A stretch of 64,000 nt of DNA from UBA8524 sp964215915 (GCA_964215915.1 CAXPEB010000059.1:1-64000), one strand, 5' to 3'; positions 43,279-53,316 are shown, counted from the first letter of the stretch. Numbers and translations: made by a program. Notes: a model not told the origin generated them from the letters alone.

Positions 43279-46200
43279 ATGCTCAAAAAACTGCTTTTCC
43301 TGATTCCGATTTTCGCCAGCCTGGGGCTCAGTGCCCAGCAGACACTGGAATACAGCGATCCCGTTCTCTGGTATAACCGGGGACTGGAGCTTTATGATAA
43401 AGAAAAGTACGCCGCAGCCATTCCCGAGTTTGAAGAATACCTGGAAACCGGAGAGGAATACGAGCTGAAAATCAATGCCCGTTTCTACCTTTCTTTTTGT
43501 CACCTGGAACTGGACCACAAAAGTGCCGAGCAGGAGGTGTTAAACCTGCTGGACGAACACCCGGATCATCCTAAAGCCAACTACGCCTATTTTCTTCTGG
43601 GACGTTATTACAATTCCCGGAATAACCTGGGTAAAAGTATGGATTACCTGGAGCAGTGCAGGCCGCAGCACCTGGAACCCGATGACCGGAAAGCCTATCG
43701 GTTTATGTACGGGTATGCCCTTTTCACCCGGGAAAAGTACGAAGAAGCCAAAACGCAGCTCCGGGCGATCGAAAACAACAAAGACAAGTACTACTACCCT
43801 TCCAACTACTACCTGGGATACATGGCTATGGTATCGGGCGAAGACGAGGTAGCCTTGGCCTATTTCCGTAAGCTTCAGAAATCCAAGGTCTATGGAGAAC
43901 TATCTACCGTATACATCGTAAAAATGTACTACCGGCTGGGACAGTACGAGAACCTCATCGCCTATTCCGACACCCTGGGGAGTGTGGCCGACAAGGCCGA
44001 GATCCTCTGGGAACGGGGCAAAGCCTGGTTCCAGATGGGTAAATACCAGGAGGCCGTCAACCACCTGGAACGGGGCCGGGAAGGGCGTACTCTGGAAAGC
44101 GCCGACCAATACATTCTCGGACTGGCTTATTATCATATACAAGACTATGAGAATGCCCATGTTTACCTGACCGCCATTCACAGCGACCAGGACCCGCTGA
44201 AGCAATCGGCGTTATTCTATGCCGGCGATTGTTTTCTGCAACTGGATAAAAAAACCAATGCCCGGAATGCCTTCTACGAAGCTTCCCGGCTCAGTACTGA
44301 CGGACGGCTTCAGGAGATGGCCTGGTTCCAGTATGCCAAGCTGACTATGGAACCTCCTTTCCAGAATGAGGCGGTTCGGGTGCTCAAAGAGTTCATAGAG
44401 GCCTATCCCAACTCCCAATACAGCGACGAAGCGAAGGGTTACCTGGGAGATGCGTTGCTTACTGCCAAAAGGTATAGCGATGCCATTCCGGTTATTGAGA
44501 GTATCAAAAACAAAACCCAGCCTATTAAAAAAACCTACCAGCAGATCTGCTACTACTATGCGAATGAGTTGATTCGCCAGGATCCGGAAGCTGCCAAACA
44601 GTACTATACCAAAGCACGGGTATACCCTATTGATGAAAAACTGGATGCCCAGGTAGATTTCTGGATGGGTGAGATCCTGTACAACGAAGGCAAGACGGAA
44701 GAAGCGGAAAAAAGCTGGGAACGTTTTATCTCCAACCCCTCTTCAAAAGAAACCCCGGTATATAACGACGGGCTGTATAATCTGGGGTACGCCTATTTCG
44801 ATTCGAAGGAATACGGGAAGGCCAGTGTGCAGTTCAAGCAGTATACCCGCCTGGAATCTTATTCAGGTGAGAGGAAGAATAAGTATATCGATGGGATGAC
44901 GCGTCTTGGCGACTGTTATTATATAGGTAAATCCTATACGGCTGCCGTGGAAGCTTACTCTTATGTAACCAGTAAAAGTGCTCCGAACAGCGATTACGCC
45001 TTGTACCAGATCGGGATGATCCGCGGGCATGAAGGCAAGCTGGAGGAAAAGATGGTGACCATGAAACGCATCCCGGCCCAACACCCGAATTCCGAATATG
45101 TAGACGATGCGTTGTACCAAATTGCTCTGGTAGACCTGCAAAGGCAGAACTATGAGGAAGCGTACCGTGGATTCAGCTTTTTGTTGGAAGAATACCCCAA
45201 CGGCATCTATGCGAAAGAATCGCACTTAAAACGCGGGCTTACGCTGATCAACCTGAAACGGACAGACGAGGCCCTCGCCGATTACAAATTCGTGGTAGAG
45301 AACTACCCGAAAGGCGTGGAAACCGAGGAGGCCATTAAAAGAATTACAGAGATACTAACTGAGGCAGGCAGGGGAAAAGAACTCGTAGACTACCTGGAAG
45401 GACCTGCCAAAAAAACGCTTGCCGTATCCTATGTAGACTCTACCCTGTATTTCTCGGCTCAAAAGCATTATGAAAACCGTAACTGCAGCAAGGCCATTAC
45501 TGATTTCGGTGATTACCTGCAACGATTCCCCAACGGTCACTTTGTTACCCGGGCGCAGTTCTTCCGTTCCGAATGCCTGTTTGCCGAAAATAAATACGAA
45601 GAAGCTCTTCCTGGTTATGAAATGACCATCGCGCGTAATTATGCCGAGTTTATGGAGCGCGCGCTCCGCAGGGCTGCAGCCATTCTGATCTGGAAACAAT
45701 TGCCCGACGGCGCAGTACCTTACCTCAGGGAACTGGAAAAAGTTGCCACACAGAAAGAGAATATCCTCTATGCACAAAGCAACCTGATGTATGCTTACCG
45801 CGAACTGAACCGCGATGACCTGGCAGAGGAATATGCCTCTAAGGTGTTGGATAACGAAAAGGCACAGAACCTGGAGAAACACGATGCCCGTTTGATACTG
45901 GGCAGGATACTCATAGACAAGGGCGAACTCGACAAAGCCCGCACCTACCTGGAAAAGGTGGAAAAGGCGAAAGAAAACAAAAATGCCCGCGGTGCGGAAG
46001 CTGCTTATTACCTCTGCCAAATCACCTATAAAAAAGGAGAGCTTGGCAAAGTTGAGGGGCAGGTGTACAAGCTTGACGAGAAATATGCCAACCAGGTTTA
46101 TTGGGTAGCCAGAGCTTATTATCTGCTGGGGCAGGCTTTGATGGATCAGAAAGATTTTGCCAATGCCCGGGCGGTGCTGAATAGCATTGTTGACAATTAT

Positions 46201-46296
46201 CCGGTAGCGGATGACGGAGTGCTGGATGAAGGACGGAAATTGCTGGATCGCCTGAATGAACTGGAATCTGCCGCCTCTCCCAATCCCGGCAAATAA
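43279..46296 (+). CDS. Large secreted TPR-repeat protein
   Basis: 1005 residues. Signal MLKKLLFLIPIFASLGLSAQ; the rest is an almost continuous series of TPR/Tol-Pal-YbgF-like repeats, for example LYDKEKYAAAIPEFEEYLET, AYYHIQDYENAHVYLTAI, VEAYSYVTSKSAPNSDYALY and DLQRQNYEEAYRGFSFLLEE. No catalytic domain or sorting signal at the end (SAASPNPGK). Presumably a periplasmic scaffold; similar giant TPR proteins are common and uncharacterised in Bacteroidota. Separate transcription unit. Confidence 0.87.
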   Translation: MLKKLLFLIPIFASLGLSAQQTLEYSDPVLWYNRGLELYDKEKYAAAIPEFEEYLETGEEYELKINARFYLSFCHLELDHKSAEQEVLNLLDEHPDHPKANYAYFLLGRYYNSRNNLGKSMDYLEQCRPQHLEPDDRKAYRFMYGYALFTREKYEEAKTQLRAIENNKDKYYYPSNYYLGYMAMVSGEDEVALAYFRKLQKSKVYGELSTVYIVKMYYRLGQYENLIAYSDTLGSVADKAEILWERGKAWFQMGKYQEAVNHLERGREGRTLESADQYILGLAYYHIQDYENAHVYLTAIHSDQDPLKQSALFYAGDCFLQLDKKTNARNAFYEASRLSTDGRLQEMAWFQYAKLTMEPPFQNEAVRVLKEFIEAYPNSQYSDEAKGYLGDALLTAKRYSDAIPVIESIKNKTQPIKKTYQQICYYYANELIRQDPEAAKQYYTKARVYPIDEKLDAQVDFWMGEILYNEGKTEEAEKSWERFISNPSSKETPVYNDGLYNLGYAYFDSKEYGKASVQFKQYTRLESYSGERKNKYIDGMTRLGDCYYIGKSYTAAVEAYSYVTSKSAPNSDYALYQIGMIRGHEGKLEEKMVTMKRIPAQHPNSEYVDDALYQIALVDLQRQNYEEAYRGFSFLLEEYPNGIYAKESHLKRGLTLINLKRTDEALADYKFVVENYPKGVETEEAIKRITEILTEAGRGKELVDYLEGPAKKTLAVSYVDSTLYFSAQKHYENRNCSKAITDFGDYLQRFPNGHFVTRAQFFRSECLFAENKYEEALPGYEMTIARNYAEFMERALRRAAAILIWKQLPDGAVPYLRELEKVATQKENILYAQSNLMYAYRELNRDDLAEEYASKVLDNEKAQNLEKHDARLILGRILIDKGELDKARTYLEKVEKAKENKNARGAEAAYYLCQITYKKGELGKVEGQVYKLDEKYANQVYWVARAYYLLGQALMDQKDFANARAVLNSIVDNYPVADDGVLDEGRKLLDRLNELESAASPNPGK

Positions 46297-46357
46297 TTTA
46301 GAATCGTCCTAAATTGCCGATTGACCTGACTCCGGTTTTTTAATTTAAATTTTACTC

Positions 46358-46365
46358 TAAATTTG
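46358..46365 (+). promoter_or_regulatory. Possible -7 box of the cox operon
   Basis: TAAATTTG, 106 nt before the first cox start. No clear -33 partner. The 175-bp gap otherwise holds AT-rich palindromes (for example AATTTAAATT at 46342-46351) and no gene. Confidence 0.45.
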
Positions 46366-46471
46366 CCCGGGAATAAAACCGTCAAGCCTCGTGATTCTTA
46401 GTGTTCATGAGCATCAACAAGTGCGGGCGCGTTATTATTTAAAGGACTTAAACACAGATTTATCCAATCAG

Positions 46472-48112
46472 ATGAACAACCGATTCGGTACGACCCTCTC
46501 CCGGATTACTCTGCTTCTTGCAGTGATCCTGCTGAGCTTCGCCGGTACCAATGCCGCCGATGCCACCAAAGGCAAAGACCTCTTTAACCAGCATTGTACT
46601 TCCTGCCATGCCATCGACTCCAAGCTGATCGGCCCTGCACTGGCCGGAGTAAATGAGCGCCGCGAAGAAGCCTGGCTGATCAAGTGGATCAAAAATTCAC
46701 AAGCCATGATCAAAGCCGGTGACCCCACCGCTGTGAAGCTTTTTGAGGATTACAACAAGGTGGCCATGAACTCGTTCGAGCAACTCAGCGACGATGAGAT
46801 CAAGGACATCCTGGCCTATATCGCCACCGGAGGTGAGAAAGCGGCTGCTCCTGCCGGAGAAGCCCAGAACGGCGACACCGGAAACACCGTAACCACCGCA
46901 GGCAATTCGCAGAAAACCCCGACCTGGATGATCGTGGTAATTCTCCTTGGCCTGTTCATTATAGTGGTACAGGTTTTCAATATCCTGAAGCTGATTTCCG
47001 AATACACCGGTAAGAATTTCTTCAACCCGAACAAAACCAACGCCCGCCTGATGCTGGTGTTCCTCATTTTGGGCTTGGCAGGCACCACATGGGAATTTGC
47101 AGTTCATGGTCCGCTGACCCTTCCCGAAGCGGCTTCCTCTCACGGACTGGATATTGACCTGATGTTCGATATCACCCTGTACATCACCGGTTTTGTATTT
47201 GTTGTTACGCAGGTCGCCCTGTTCTGGTTTGCTTACCGCTACCAGTATAAAAAAGGCCACCGGGCTACTTTCTATGCCCACAATAACCGCCTGGAGGTAA
47301 TCTGGACCGTTATCCCTGCCATTGCCCTGACCGTTTTGGTATTGAACGGGTTCAATATGTGGTCGAGCATTACGGCCAAAGCACCGGAAGATGCTCACGA
47401 AATAGAAGTCTTCGCTTACCAGTTTGGCTGGAAGGCACGTTACCCTGGACAGGATAAAACCCTGGGTAATTCCAACTTCAACCTGATCTCCGGCAGCAAC
47501 GAGCTGGGTGTGGCGGTTGATTCCGAATACGACAAGATTGTAGCCGAAGCGAAAGAGACTCTGGAAGACCTGCAGAAAGAGCATGATTTCCTTTCATTGA
47601 ATGACAACCCAACTAACGAAGAAGCCGAAGTCATTGCCGAGAATGCGGTAAAACTGAAACGTGCCCAGGGGCATTACAACCGCCTGCTGGCCCTCAAAGG
47701 CAACGAAAAACTCTTTAACGGAGCAGGAAACGATGACTTATTCCCGGCCGAAATTCACGTTCCGGTAGACGAGCCCGTACTGATGCGGTTCCGTGCCCGG
47801 GATGTGATCCACAGTGCTTACCTTCCCTATTTCCGGGTACAGATGAACTGTGTACCGGGTATGCCTACCCAGTTCTGGTTCGAACCCACCAAAACCACTG
47901 CTCAGATCCGTCAGGAAAAAGAGGACCCCAATTTTGACTATTACCTCTTCTGCGCCAAGATCTGCGGTGCCGCCCACTTCAATATGAAGATCAAGGTGGT
48001 TGTGGAGTCTAAAGAAGATTACAAAAAATGGCTGGCCAATCAGAAAACCCGGTACAATACACCGGTTCAGGCCAATACAGGTGAAAACAACAACGAAGTA
48101 GCCGTTAACTAA
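46472..48112 (+). CDS. Cytochrome c oxidase subunit II with N-terminal cytochrome c domain
   Basis: 546 residues. Signal peptide to about 28, then a mono-heme cytochrome c: CTSCH (Cys42, Cys45, His46) and a possible axial Met99. An Ala/Gly linker leads to a membrane segment (about 150-170), then the two TM helices of COX2 (about 235-270 and 285-310). The CuA domain has His447, Cys494, Cys498, His502, Met505. The residue between the cysteines that is Glu in most enzymes (Mg site) is Lys496. About 80 helical residues (about 350-430) are inserted between CuA strands. In textbook caa3 enzymes the heme c is at the C-terminus; here it is N-terminal. A GTG at 46391 would add a non-signal extension, so ATG 46472 is used. 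Confidence 0.93.
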   Translation: MNNRFGTTLSRITLLLAVILLSFAGTNAADATKGKDLFNQHCTSCHAIDSKLIGPALAGVNERREEAWLIKWIKNSQAMIKAGDPTAVKLFEDYNKVAMNSFEQLSDDEIKDILAYIATGGEKAAAPAGEAQNGDTGNTVTTAGNSQKTPTWMIVVILLGLFIIVVQVFNILKLISEYTGKNFFNPNKTNARLMLVFLILGLAGTTWEFAVHGPLTLPEAASSHGLDIDLMFDITLYITGFVFVVTQVALFWFAYRYQYKKGHRATFYAHNNRLEVIWTVIPAIALTVLVLNGFNMWSSITAKAPEDAHEIEVFAYQFGWKARYPGQDKTLGNSNFNLISGSNELGVAVDSEYDKIVAEAKETLEDLQKEHDFLSLNDNPTNEEAEVIAENAVKLKRAQGHYNRLLALKGNEKLFNGAGNDDLFPAEIHVPVDEPVLMRFRARDVIHSAYLPYFRVQMNCVPGMPTQFWFEPTKTTAQIRQEKEDPNFDYYLFCAKICGAAHFNMKIKVVVESKEDYKKWLANQKTRYNTPVQANTGENNNEVAVN

Positions 48113-48142
48113 GCATTAAAATAAAGAATCAATACAGAAAGC

Positions 48143-50050
48143 ATGGCAAACGCAACACATAGCGCAGCACATCAGGAGGCCCATGAACATCACCATCACG
48201 AAGAAAGCTTCATCCGGAAGTATGTCTTCAGCATGGACCACAAAATGATCTCCAAGCAATTCCTGATTACCGGAATTATTATGGGAGTGATCGGTATGAT
48301 CATGTCGCTTCTTTTCCGTTTACAGCTTGCCTGGCCCGATCAGGAATTCGGTTTCCTGACTACCCTGTTGGGTAAGTGGGCTCCGGACGGAAAACTGGAC
48401 CCGAATTATTACCTGGCCCTGATTACCATGCACGGTACCATCATGGTATTTTACGTGTTGACCGCGGGCTTGAGCGGAACCTTCTCCAACCTGCTTATTC
48501 CTTTGCAGGTCGGTGCCCGCGACATGGCCTCTCCCTTTATGAACATGCTGTCGTACTGGTTCTTCTTTGCCTCCTCGGTAGTGCTTATGTCTTCCATGTT
48601 TGTGGAAACCGGCCCTGCTGCTGCCGGATGGACCGTTTACCCACCGCTTAGCGCCCTGCCCCAGGCTATGCCGGGTTCGGGAGCGGGAATGACGCTTTGG
48701 CTTGTAGCGATCGTACTGTTTATCGCATCTTCCCTGTTGGGAGGTATCAATTATATTTCCACCGTACTGAACATGCGTACCAAGGGCATGTCGATGAACA
48801 GAATGCCCCTCACCATCTGGGCCTTCTTCTTCACTGCCGTACTTGGGCTGCTGGCCTTCCCCGTACTGCTTGGAGGTGGTTTGCTGCTGATCTTCGACCG
48901 GAGTTTCGGCACAAGCTTCTACCTTTCCGATATCTGGGTGAACGGAGCCGGTGCTTTGAACAATACCGGTGGTAGCCCCATCCTGTTCCAGCACCTTTTC
49001 TGGTTCCTGGGACACCCGGAGGTGTACATTATCCTGATGCCCGCCCTGGGTATCACCTCAGAGGTGATTGCAACCAATGCCCGCAAACCGATCTTCGGAT
49101 ACACAGCCATGATCATCTCTCTGCTGGGTATCGCCTTCCTGTCCTTCCTGGTATGGGGGCACCATATGTTCGTCACGGGGATGAATCCCTTCCTGGGTGA
49201 GGTGTTTATGATCCTTACCCTGATCATTGCCGTGCCTTCGGCCGTTAAGACCTTTAACTACCTGGCTACCATCTGGAAAGGAAACATTCAGTTCACACCG
49301 GGCATGTTGTTCGCTATCGGTCTGGTTTCTCTGTTCATTTCAGGGGGACTGACCGGGATCTTCCTGGGTAATGCTACCCTGGACATCAACCTGCACGATA
49401 CCTATTTCGTAGTGGCCCACTTCCACCTGGTAATGGGCTCTGCCGCAATCTTCGGAATGCTTGCCGGTATCTACCACTGGTTCCCAAGGATGTACGGCCG
49501 CTACATGAACAATACCCTGGGTTATATCCACTTCTGGATCACCTTTGCCTCCGCCTACCTGGTATTCTTCCCGATGCACTTTATGGGAATTGCCGGTGTT
49601 CCGCGTCGTTATTATCAGTTCACCCTGCTTCCGGAATTCGGGGTATGGATGGACGTTAACGTGCTGATCACAGTGGCTGCGATTATCGGCGGACTGGCTC
49701 AGGTACTGTTCCTGTATAACTTCTTTAGCTCCATTTTCCGTGGTAAAAAATCACCGCAAAACCCCTGGAAGTCCAATACACTGGAATGGACTGCTCCGGT
49801 AGAGCGTATCCACGGCAACTGGCCGGGTGAAATCCCGACCGTATACCGCTGGCCGTATGACTATAGCCGTCCGGACAGTGAAGAAGACTTTATCCCGCAA
49901 AACGTACCCGATGAGGGACAAACTGCGGAACCGCTCAAACCGAAAACGGCTCCGACAGAACCGGAGCGCAAGGAAGTACCCGTTTCCGAAGAGGATAACG
50001 GCACCGTGCACTTCTCTCTGCTTCGCCGTTTGTTTGGCTTTGCGCGATAA
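48143..50050 (+). CDS. Cytochrome c oxidase subunit I
   Basis: 635 residues, twelve or more membrane helices. Landmarks: ITMHGTIMVFYVL (heme a His), WFLGHPEVYIILMPALG (CuB His and cross-linked Tyr), LVWGHHMFVTGM (CuB His pair), and HDTYFVVAHFHLVMG (heme a3/heme a His). The His-rich N-terminus and the acidic C-terminal tail of about 70 residues are extensions. It reduces O2 and pumps protons. Second gene of the cox operon. Confidence 0.97.
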   Translation: MANATHSAAHQEAHEHHHHEESFIRKYVFSMDHKMISKQFLITGIIMGVIGMIMSLLFRLQLAWPDQEFGFLTTLLGKWAPDGKLDPNYYLALITMHGTIMVFYVLTAGLSGTFSNLLIPLQVGARDMASPFMNMLSYWFFFASSVVLMSSMFVETGPAAAGWTVYPPLSALPQAMPGSGAGMTLWLVAIVLFIASSLLGGINYISTVLNMRTKGMSMNRMPLTIWAFFFTAVLGLLAFPVLLGGGLLLIFDRSFGTSFYLSDIWVNGAGALNNTGGSPILFQHLFWFLGHPEVYIILMPALGITSEVIATNARKPIFGYTAMIISLLGIAFLSFLVWGHHMFVTGMNPFLGEVFMILTLIIAVPSAVKTFNYLATIWKGNIQFTPGMLFAIGLVSLFISGGLTGIFLGNATLDINLHDTYFVVAHFHLVMGSAAIFGMLAGIYHWFPRMYGRYMNNTLGYIHFWITFASAYLVFFPMHFMGIAGVPRRYYQFTLLPEFGVWMDVNVLITVAAIIGGLAQVLFLYNFFSSIFRGKKSPQNPWKSNTLEWTAPVERIHGNWPGEIPTVYRWPYDYSRPDSEEDFIPQNVPDEGQTAEPLKPKTAPTEPERKEVPVSEEDNGTVHFSLLRRLFGFAR

Positions 50051-50068
50051 GGAAAGGATAGGGAGTAC

Positions 50069-51043
50069 ATGATCGAACGACTGTTTTCGGAGTCCTTCTT
50101 TCGCCGTTTCGGTCTGCTGACCGTGTACTCCATCTTCTTTCTGATTTTCGTCGGAGGCTGGGTCCGGGTAACCGGTTCCGGTATGGGTTGCCCCGATTGG
50201 CCCAAATGTTTTGACCAATGGGTTCCTCCCACGGATGTCAGTGAACTCCCCGACGATTACCGTACACGTTTTGCCGCCCCCGGGAAACCGGTAGCCGAGT
50301 TTAACGTGTACCATACCTGGACCGAATACGTCAACCGTTTGGTAGGCGTTTTTATCGGGTTATTCATTTTCGTGACGATGATCTCGTCCTTCCAGTTCCG
50401 GAAAAGTGAACCCCGAATTACGGTCTATGCAGTTCTTTCTTTCCTGCTGGTTGGATTCCAGGGCTGGATCGGCAAAGTGGTGGTGGACAAAAACCTCGCC
50501 GGGTGGATGGTAACCATTCACATGCTGCTGGCTTTGGTAGTGGTGGGCCTCGTTATGTTGTCTGTTTTCCGGAAACATCGTCCGGTTAAAGAAGTGTACA
50601 AGCAAACGGAGCTTCAGCGTATCTTCCTTATTGCCCTTGCCATCACCCTCGTACAGATTGTATCGGGAACCCAGGTGAGGGAAAAGGTAGATGAAGTGCT
50701 GATCCTGCACGAAGCAACAGACTGGATTGAACATGCCGGTTCCCTGCTTCGGTCGCACATCGCCATTTCCGCTATTTTGTTCGGGGTATGCCTGAGCATT
50801 GCAGTTATCGGAACCCGTTCCCTTAAACACGATACCCGCTTGTTACGTGTGTTGTGGTTTACATTGGGGATGACCGCTCTGCAAATTTGTACCGGAATAT
50901 TCAACCGATGGATGGATTTACCTGCTGCCTCGCAGGTACTTCATATCCTTTTGGGCACTTTGATGGCCGGAGGATGGTTTTATTTGGCAATGGTATTAAA
51001 GCGTAAGCCGGAAGCAATTCCGGCCACAGAAATAAATAAATGA
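50069..51043 (+). CDS. ctaA: Heme A synthase (CtaA/COX15)
   Basis: 324 residues, eight membrane segments. GGWVRVTGSGMGCPDWPKCF near the start and EYVNRLVG contain the conserved Cys and His; the second half has HLRSH-like text (LLRSHIAIS) and TGIFNRWMDLPAASQVLH. Converts heme O to heme A for the oxidase. The stop overlaps the ctaB start by 4 nt. Confidence 0.95.
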   Translation: MIERLFSESFFRRFGLLTVYSIFFLIFVGGWVRVTGSGMGCPDWPKCFDQWVPPTDVSELPDDYRTRFAAPGKPVAEFNVYHTWTEYVNRLVGVFIGLFIFVTMISSFQFRKSEPRITVYAVLSFLLVGFQGWIGKVVVDKNLAGWMVTIHMLLALVVVGLVMLSVFRKHRPVKEVYKQTELQRIFLIALAITLVQIVSGTQVREKVDEVLILHEATDWIEHAGSLLRSHIAISAILFGVCLSIAVIGTRSLKHDTRLLRVLWFTLGMTALQICTGIFNRWMDLPAASQVLHILLGTLMAGGWFYLAMVLKRKPEAIPATEINK

Positions 51044-51936
51044 TTACCAAAGAGCTCCAGAATACGGGTAGTGTTTCGCTGAAAGCCAAACTCAGCGATT
51101 ACAATCAGCTCATCAAGATGAGACTGACCTTCACCGTAGTCTTTTCGGCAGCCATGGGTTTCCTGCTTGCCTACCAGGGACAGGTACCCATGATCCACCT
51201 TTTCTGGCTGGTCCTGGGTGGTTTCCTCGTTGTAGGCGCCTCCAACGGATTGAACCAGATCATTGAACGAAACTACGATAAGCTGATGCTCCGTACCGCC
51301 AACCGACCGATAGCTACCGGTCGGATGAGTGTAGTGGAAGCATCTGTTTTTTGTGCGGTTTTCGGAATAAGCGGGGTGTTTATCCTCAGCTATTTCCTGA
51401 ATCCGGTAAGCGGCTGGCTGGCTTTTGCTTCGCTGGTTTCCTATGCCTTTTTCTATACTCCGCTCAAACGGGTTTCTCCCATTGCCGTATTTGTGGGAGC
51501 TTTCCCCGGTGCAATTCCTCCCATGCTCGGTTATGTGGCGGTTACCGGGACTATTGATGCCGTAGCCATCGCCCTGTTTGCCTTGCAGTTCTTCTGGCAG
51601 TTTCCGCATTTCTGGGCAATCGCCTGGATCCTGGATGAAGACTACCAGCGGGCAGGATACCGGCTGCTCCCCTCTTTTGAAGGACGCGGGAAGCGCTCGG
51701 CAAGGCAGATGGTCTGGTACACCTTTGTACTGGTACCTATGGGCCTGCTGCCGTACGGCCTGGGCATTACCGGAGTGGTATCGGCAGTGATCGCCGTGCT
51801 TGCCGGACTGGCCTTTTTGTATTATGCATTGAAATTGCTGCGCAGCTGTTCGGATAAGGATGCCAAGGTGCTTATGTTCGCCTCCTTCCTCTATCTGCCG
51901 GTTGTGTTGTTATCGTTGGTATTGGATAAAGTGTAA
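51040..51936 (+). CDS. ctaB: Protoheme IX farnesyltransferase (heme O synthase)
   Basis: 298 residues of the UbiA superfamily. First Asp-rich motif as NGLNQIIERNYDKLMLRTAN (N-x3-D-x4-D-like, with NRPI following), second as WILDEDYQRAGYRLLP. Adds farnesyl to heme B. Works just before heme A synthase in the same operon. Confidence 0.95.
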   Translation: MITKELQNTGSVSLKAKLSDYNQLIKMRLTFTVVFSAAMGFLLAYQGQVPMIHLFWLVLGGFLVVGASNGLNQIIERNYDKLMLRTANRPIATGRMSVVEASVFCAVFGISGVFILSYFLNPVSGWLAFASLVSYAFFYTPLKRVSPIAVFVGAFPGAIPPMLGYVAVTGTIDAVAIALFALQFFWQFPHFWAIAWILDEDYQRAGYRLLPSFEGRGKRSARQMVWYTFVLVPMGLLPYGLGITGVVSAVIAVLAGLAFLYYALKLLRSCSDKDAKVLMFASFLYLPVVLLSLVLDKV

Positions 51937-51944
51937 GAAAGCGT

Positions 51945-52529
51945 ATGATAACCATGGCACAAAGCAGAGGAAGTAACAAAGAGCATCCCATCATGGACCC
52001 GAAGAAGTTCAACCTTTGGTTGGCTATCATCGGTTCGGCCATGTTCTTTGCCGCACTCACTTCCGCATACATTGTAAAACGGGCCGAAGGGAACTGGAAT
52101 GCTTTTGCTATCCCGGAACAATTTATCTACTCCACGGTTATCGTGGTGTTGGGATCCATCACCATTCAGTGGGCCTGGTTTGCTGCCAAAAAAGATGAAT
52201 TGCAGCAGGTAAAAGTTGCGCTGTTAAGCACACTGATCCTGGGAGTTGGATTTGGCCTGAGCCAGTTTATGGGTTGGGAAGTCATGTACAACAACAACCT
52301 GATCTTTGCTTCCGACGATGTGGCCGCTTCTTTTTTCTATTCCATTACCTTCTTCCATTTCCTGCACGTGCTGGGTGGATGGATCGTATTGGTCTATGCC
52401 AACCTGAAAGCTTTTAAACTGGATATCCATAAAAAAAACATGCGCCTGATCGGTATGTGCACCACCTACTGGCACTTCCTGGGCGCACTCTGGATTTATT
52501 TGTATTTGTTTTTATTTTTGAACCGCTAA
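51945..52529 (+). CDS. Heme-copper oxidase subunit III-like protein (first copy)
   Basis: 194 residues, five membrane segments: FNLWLAIIGSAMFFAALTSA, VIVVLGSITIQWAWF, FSITFFHFLHVLGGW-like text, and YWHFLGALWIYLYLFLFL. The closing WHF...W motif is typical of COX3. A second, longer COX3 follows at 52540, so one of the two may have a structural or assembly role. ATG 51954 is an alternative start. Confidence 0.88.
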   Translation: MITMAQSRGSNKEHPIMDPKKFNLWLAIIGSAMFFAALTSAYIVKRAEGNWNAFAIPEQFIYSTVIVVLGSITIQWAWFAAKKDELQQVKVALLSTLILGVGFGLSQFMGWEVMYNNNLIFASDDVAASFFYSITFFHFLHVLGGWIVLVYANLKAFKLDIHKKNMRLIGMCTTYWHFLGALWIYLYLFLFLNR

Positions 52530-52539
52530 AAATCAAGGA

Positions 52540-53316
52540 ATGTCAAGTAACGCAGTAGCATCGAACAATTCCGGATCCGTTTGGAGAGGTGGAGTTTCTC
52601 CCTTTAAAGTCAGCTATGGAAAGCTGATGATGTGGATCTTCCTTCTTTCCGACGCCTTTACCTTCTCGTCTCTGCTGATCGCTTATGGAGCAGAACGTTT
52701 CAGTTTCTCCGGAAATGTTGATACCCCCTGGCCGCTGCCGGATATGGTCTTCAACCACTTCCCTTCTTTTGGGATATTCCATACCCACGGCGTTCACCTG
52801 CCTTTGTTCTTTGTGAGTTTGATGACTTTTATCCTCATCTTCTCCTCGGTAACCATGGTACTGGCTGTTGAAGCCGGTCACCGGAACCACAAGAGCGACG
52901 TAGCCAAATACATGCTGATGACCATTCTCGGCGGTCTTGCCTTCCTTGGATGTCAGGCATGGGAATGGACCCAGTTTATCGGTGATGGTGCCCGTCTTGA
53001 TTATAACCACTTTAGTCTTACCGAAGCAGGTGAGAAATACGCGGATGGCCTCAAACTATTCGGTCATTATGAATGGACCGAAGGACTTCGTCAGACCGGT
53101 CCGGGTGTATTCTCGGCACTGTTCTTCATTGTAACCGGTTTCCACGGATTCCACGTATTCAGCGGGGTGGTGCTGAATGTGATCATTTACCTGAACGTGC
53201 TGCGCGGCACCTACGAAAAACGTGGCCACTACGAAATGGTGGAAAAAGTAGGCCTGTACTGGCACTTTGTAGACCTTGTATGGGTATTCGTTTTCACTTT
53301 CTTCTACCTTATCTAA
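52540..53316 (+). CDS. Cytochrome c oxidase subunit III (second copy)
   Basis: 258 residues, seven membrane segments. KLMMWIFLLSDAFTFSSLLI, the long central loop, FIVTGFHGFHVFSGVVLN and the closing YWHFVDLVWVFVFTFFYL are COX3 motifs. Subunit III stabilises the proton-pumping core. Starts 10 nt after the first copy. Confidence 0.93.
   Translation: MSSNAVASNNSGSVWRGGVSPFKVSYGKLMMWIFLLSDAFTFSSLLIAYGAERFSFSGNVDTPWPLPDMVFNHFPSFGIFHTHGVHLPLFFVSLMTFILIFSSVTMVLAVEAGHRNHKSDVAKYMLMTILGGLAFLGCQAWEWTQFIGDGARLDYNHFSLTEAGEKYADGLKLFGHYEWTEGLRQTGPGVFSALFFIVTGFHGFHVFSGVVLNVIIYLNVLRGTYEKRGHYEMVEKVGLYWHFVDLVWVFVFTFFYLI

Noticed and set aside
46697..47584. 295-residue minus-strand open frame
   Set aside because: Antisense to the oxidase subunit II gene; composition is a shadow of the real codons.
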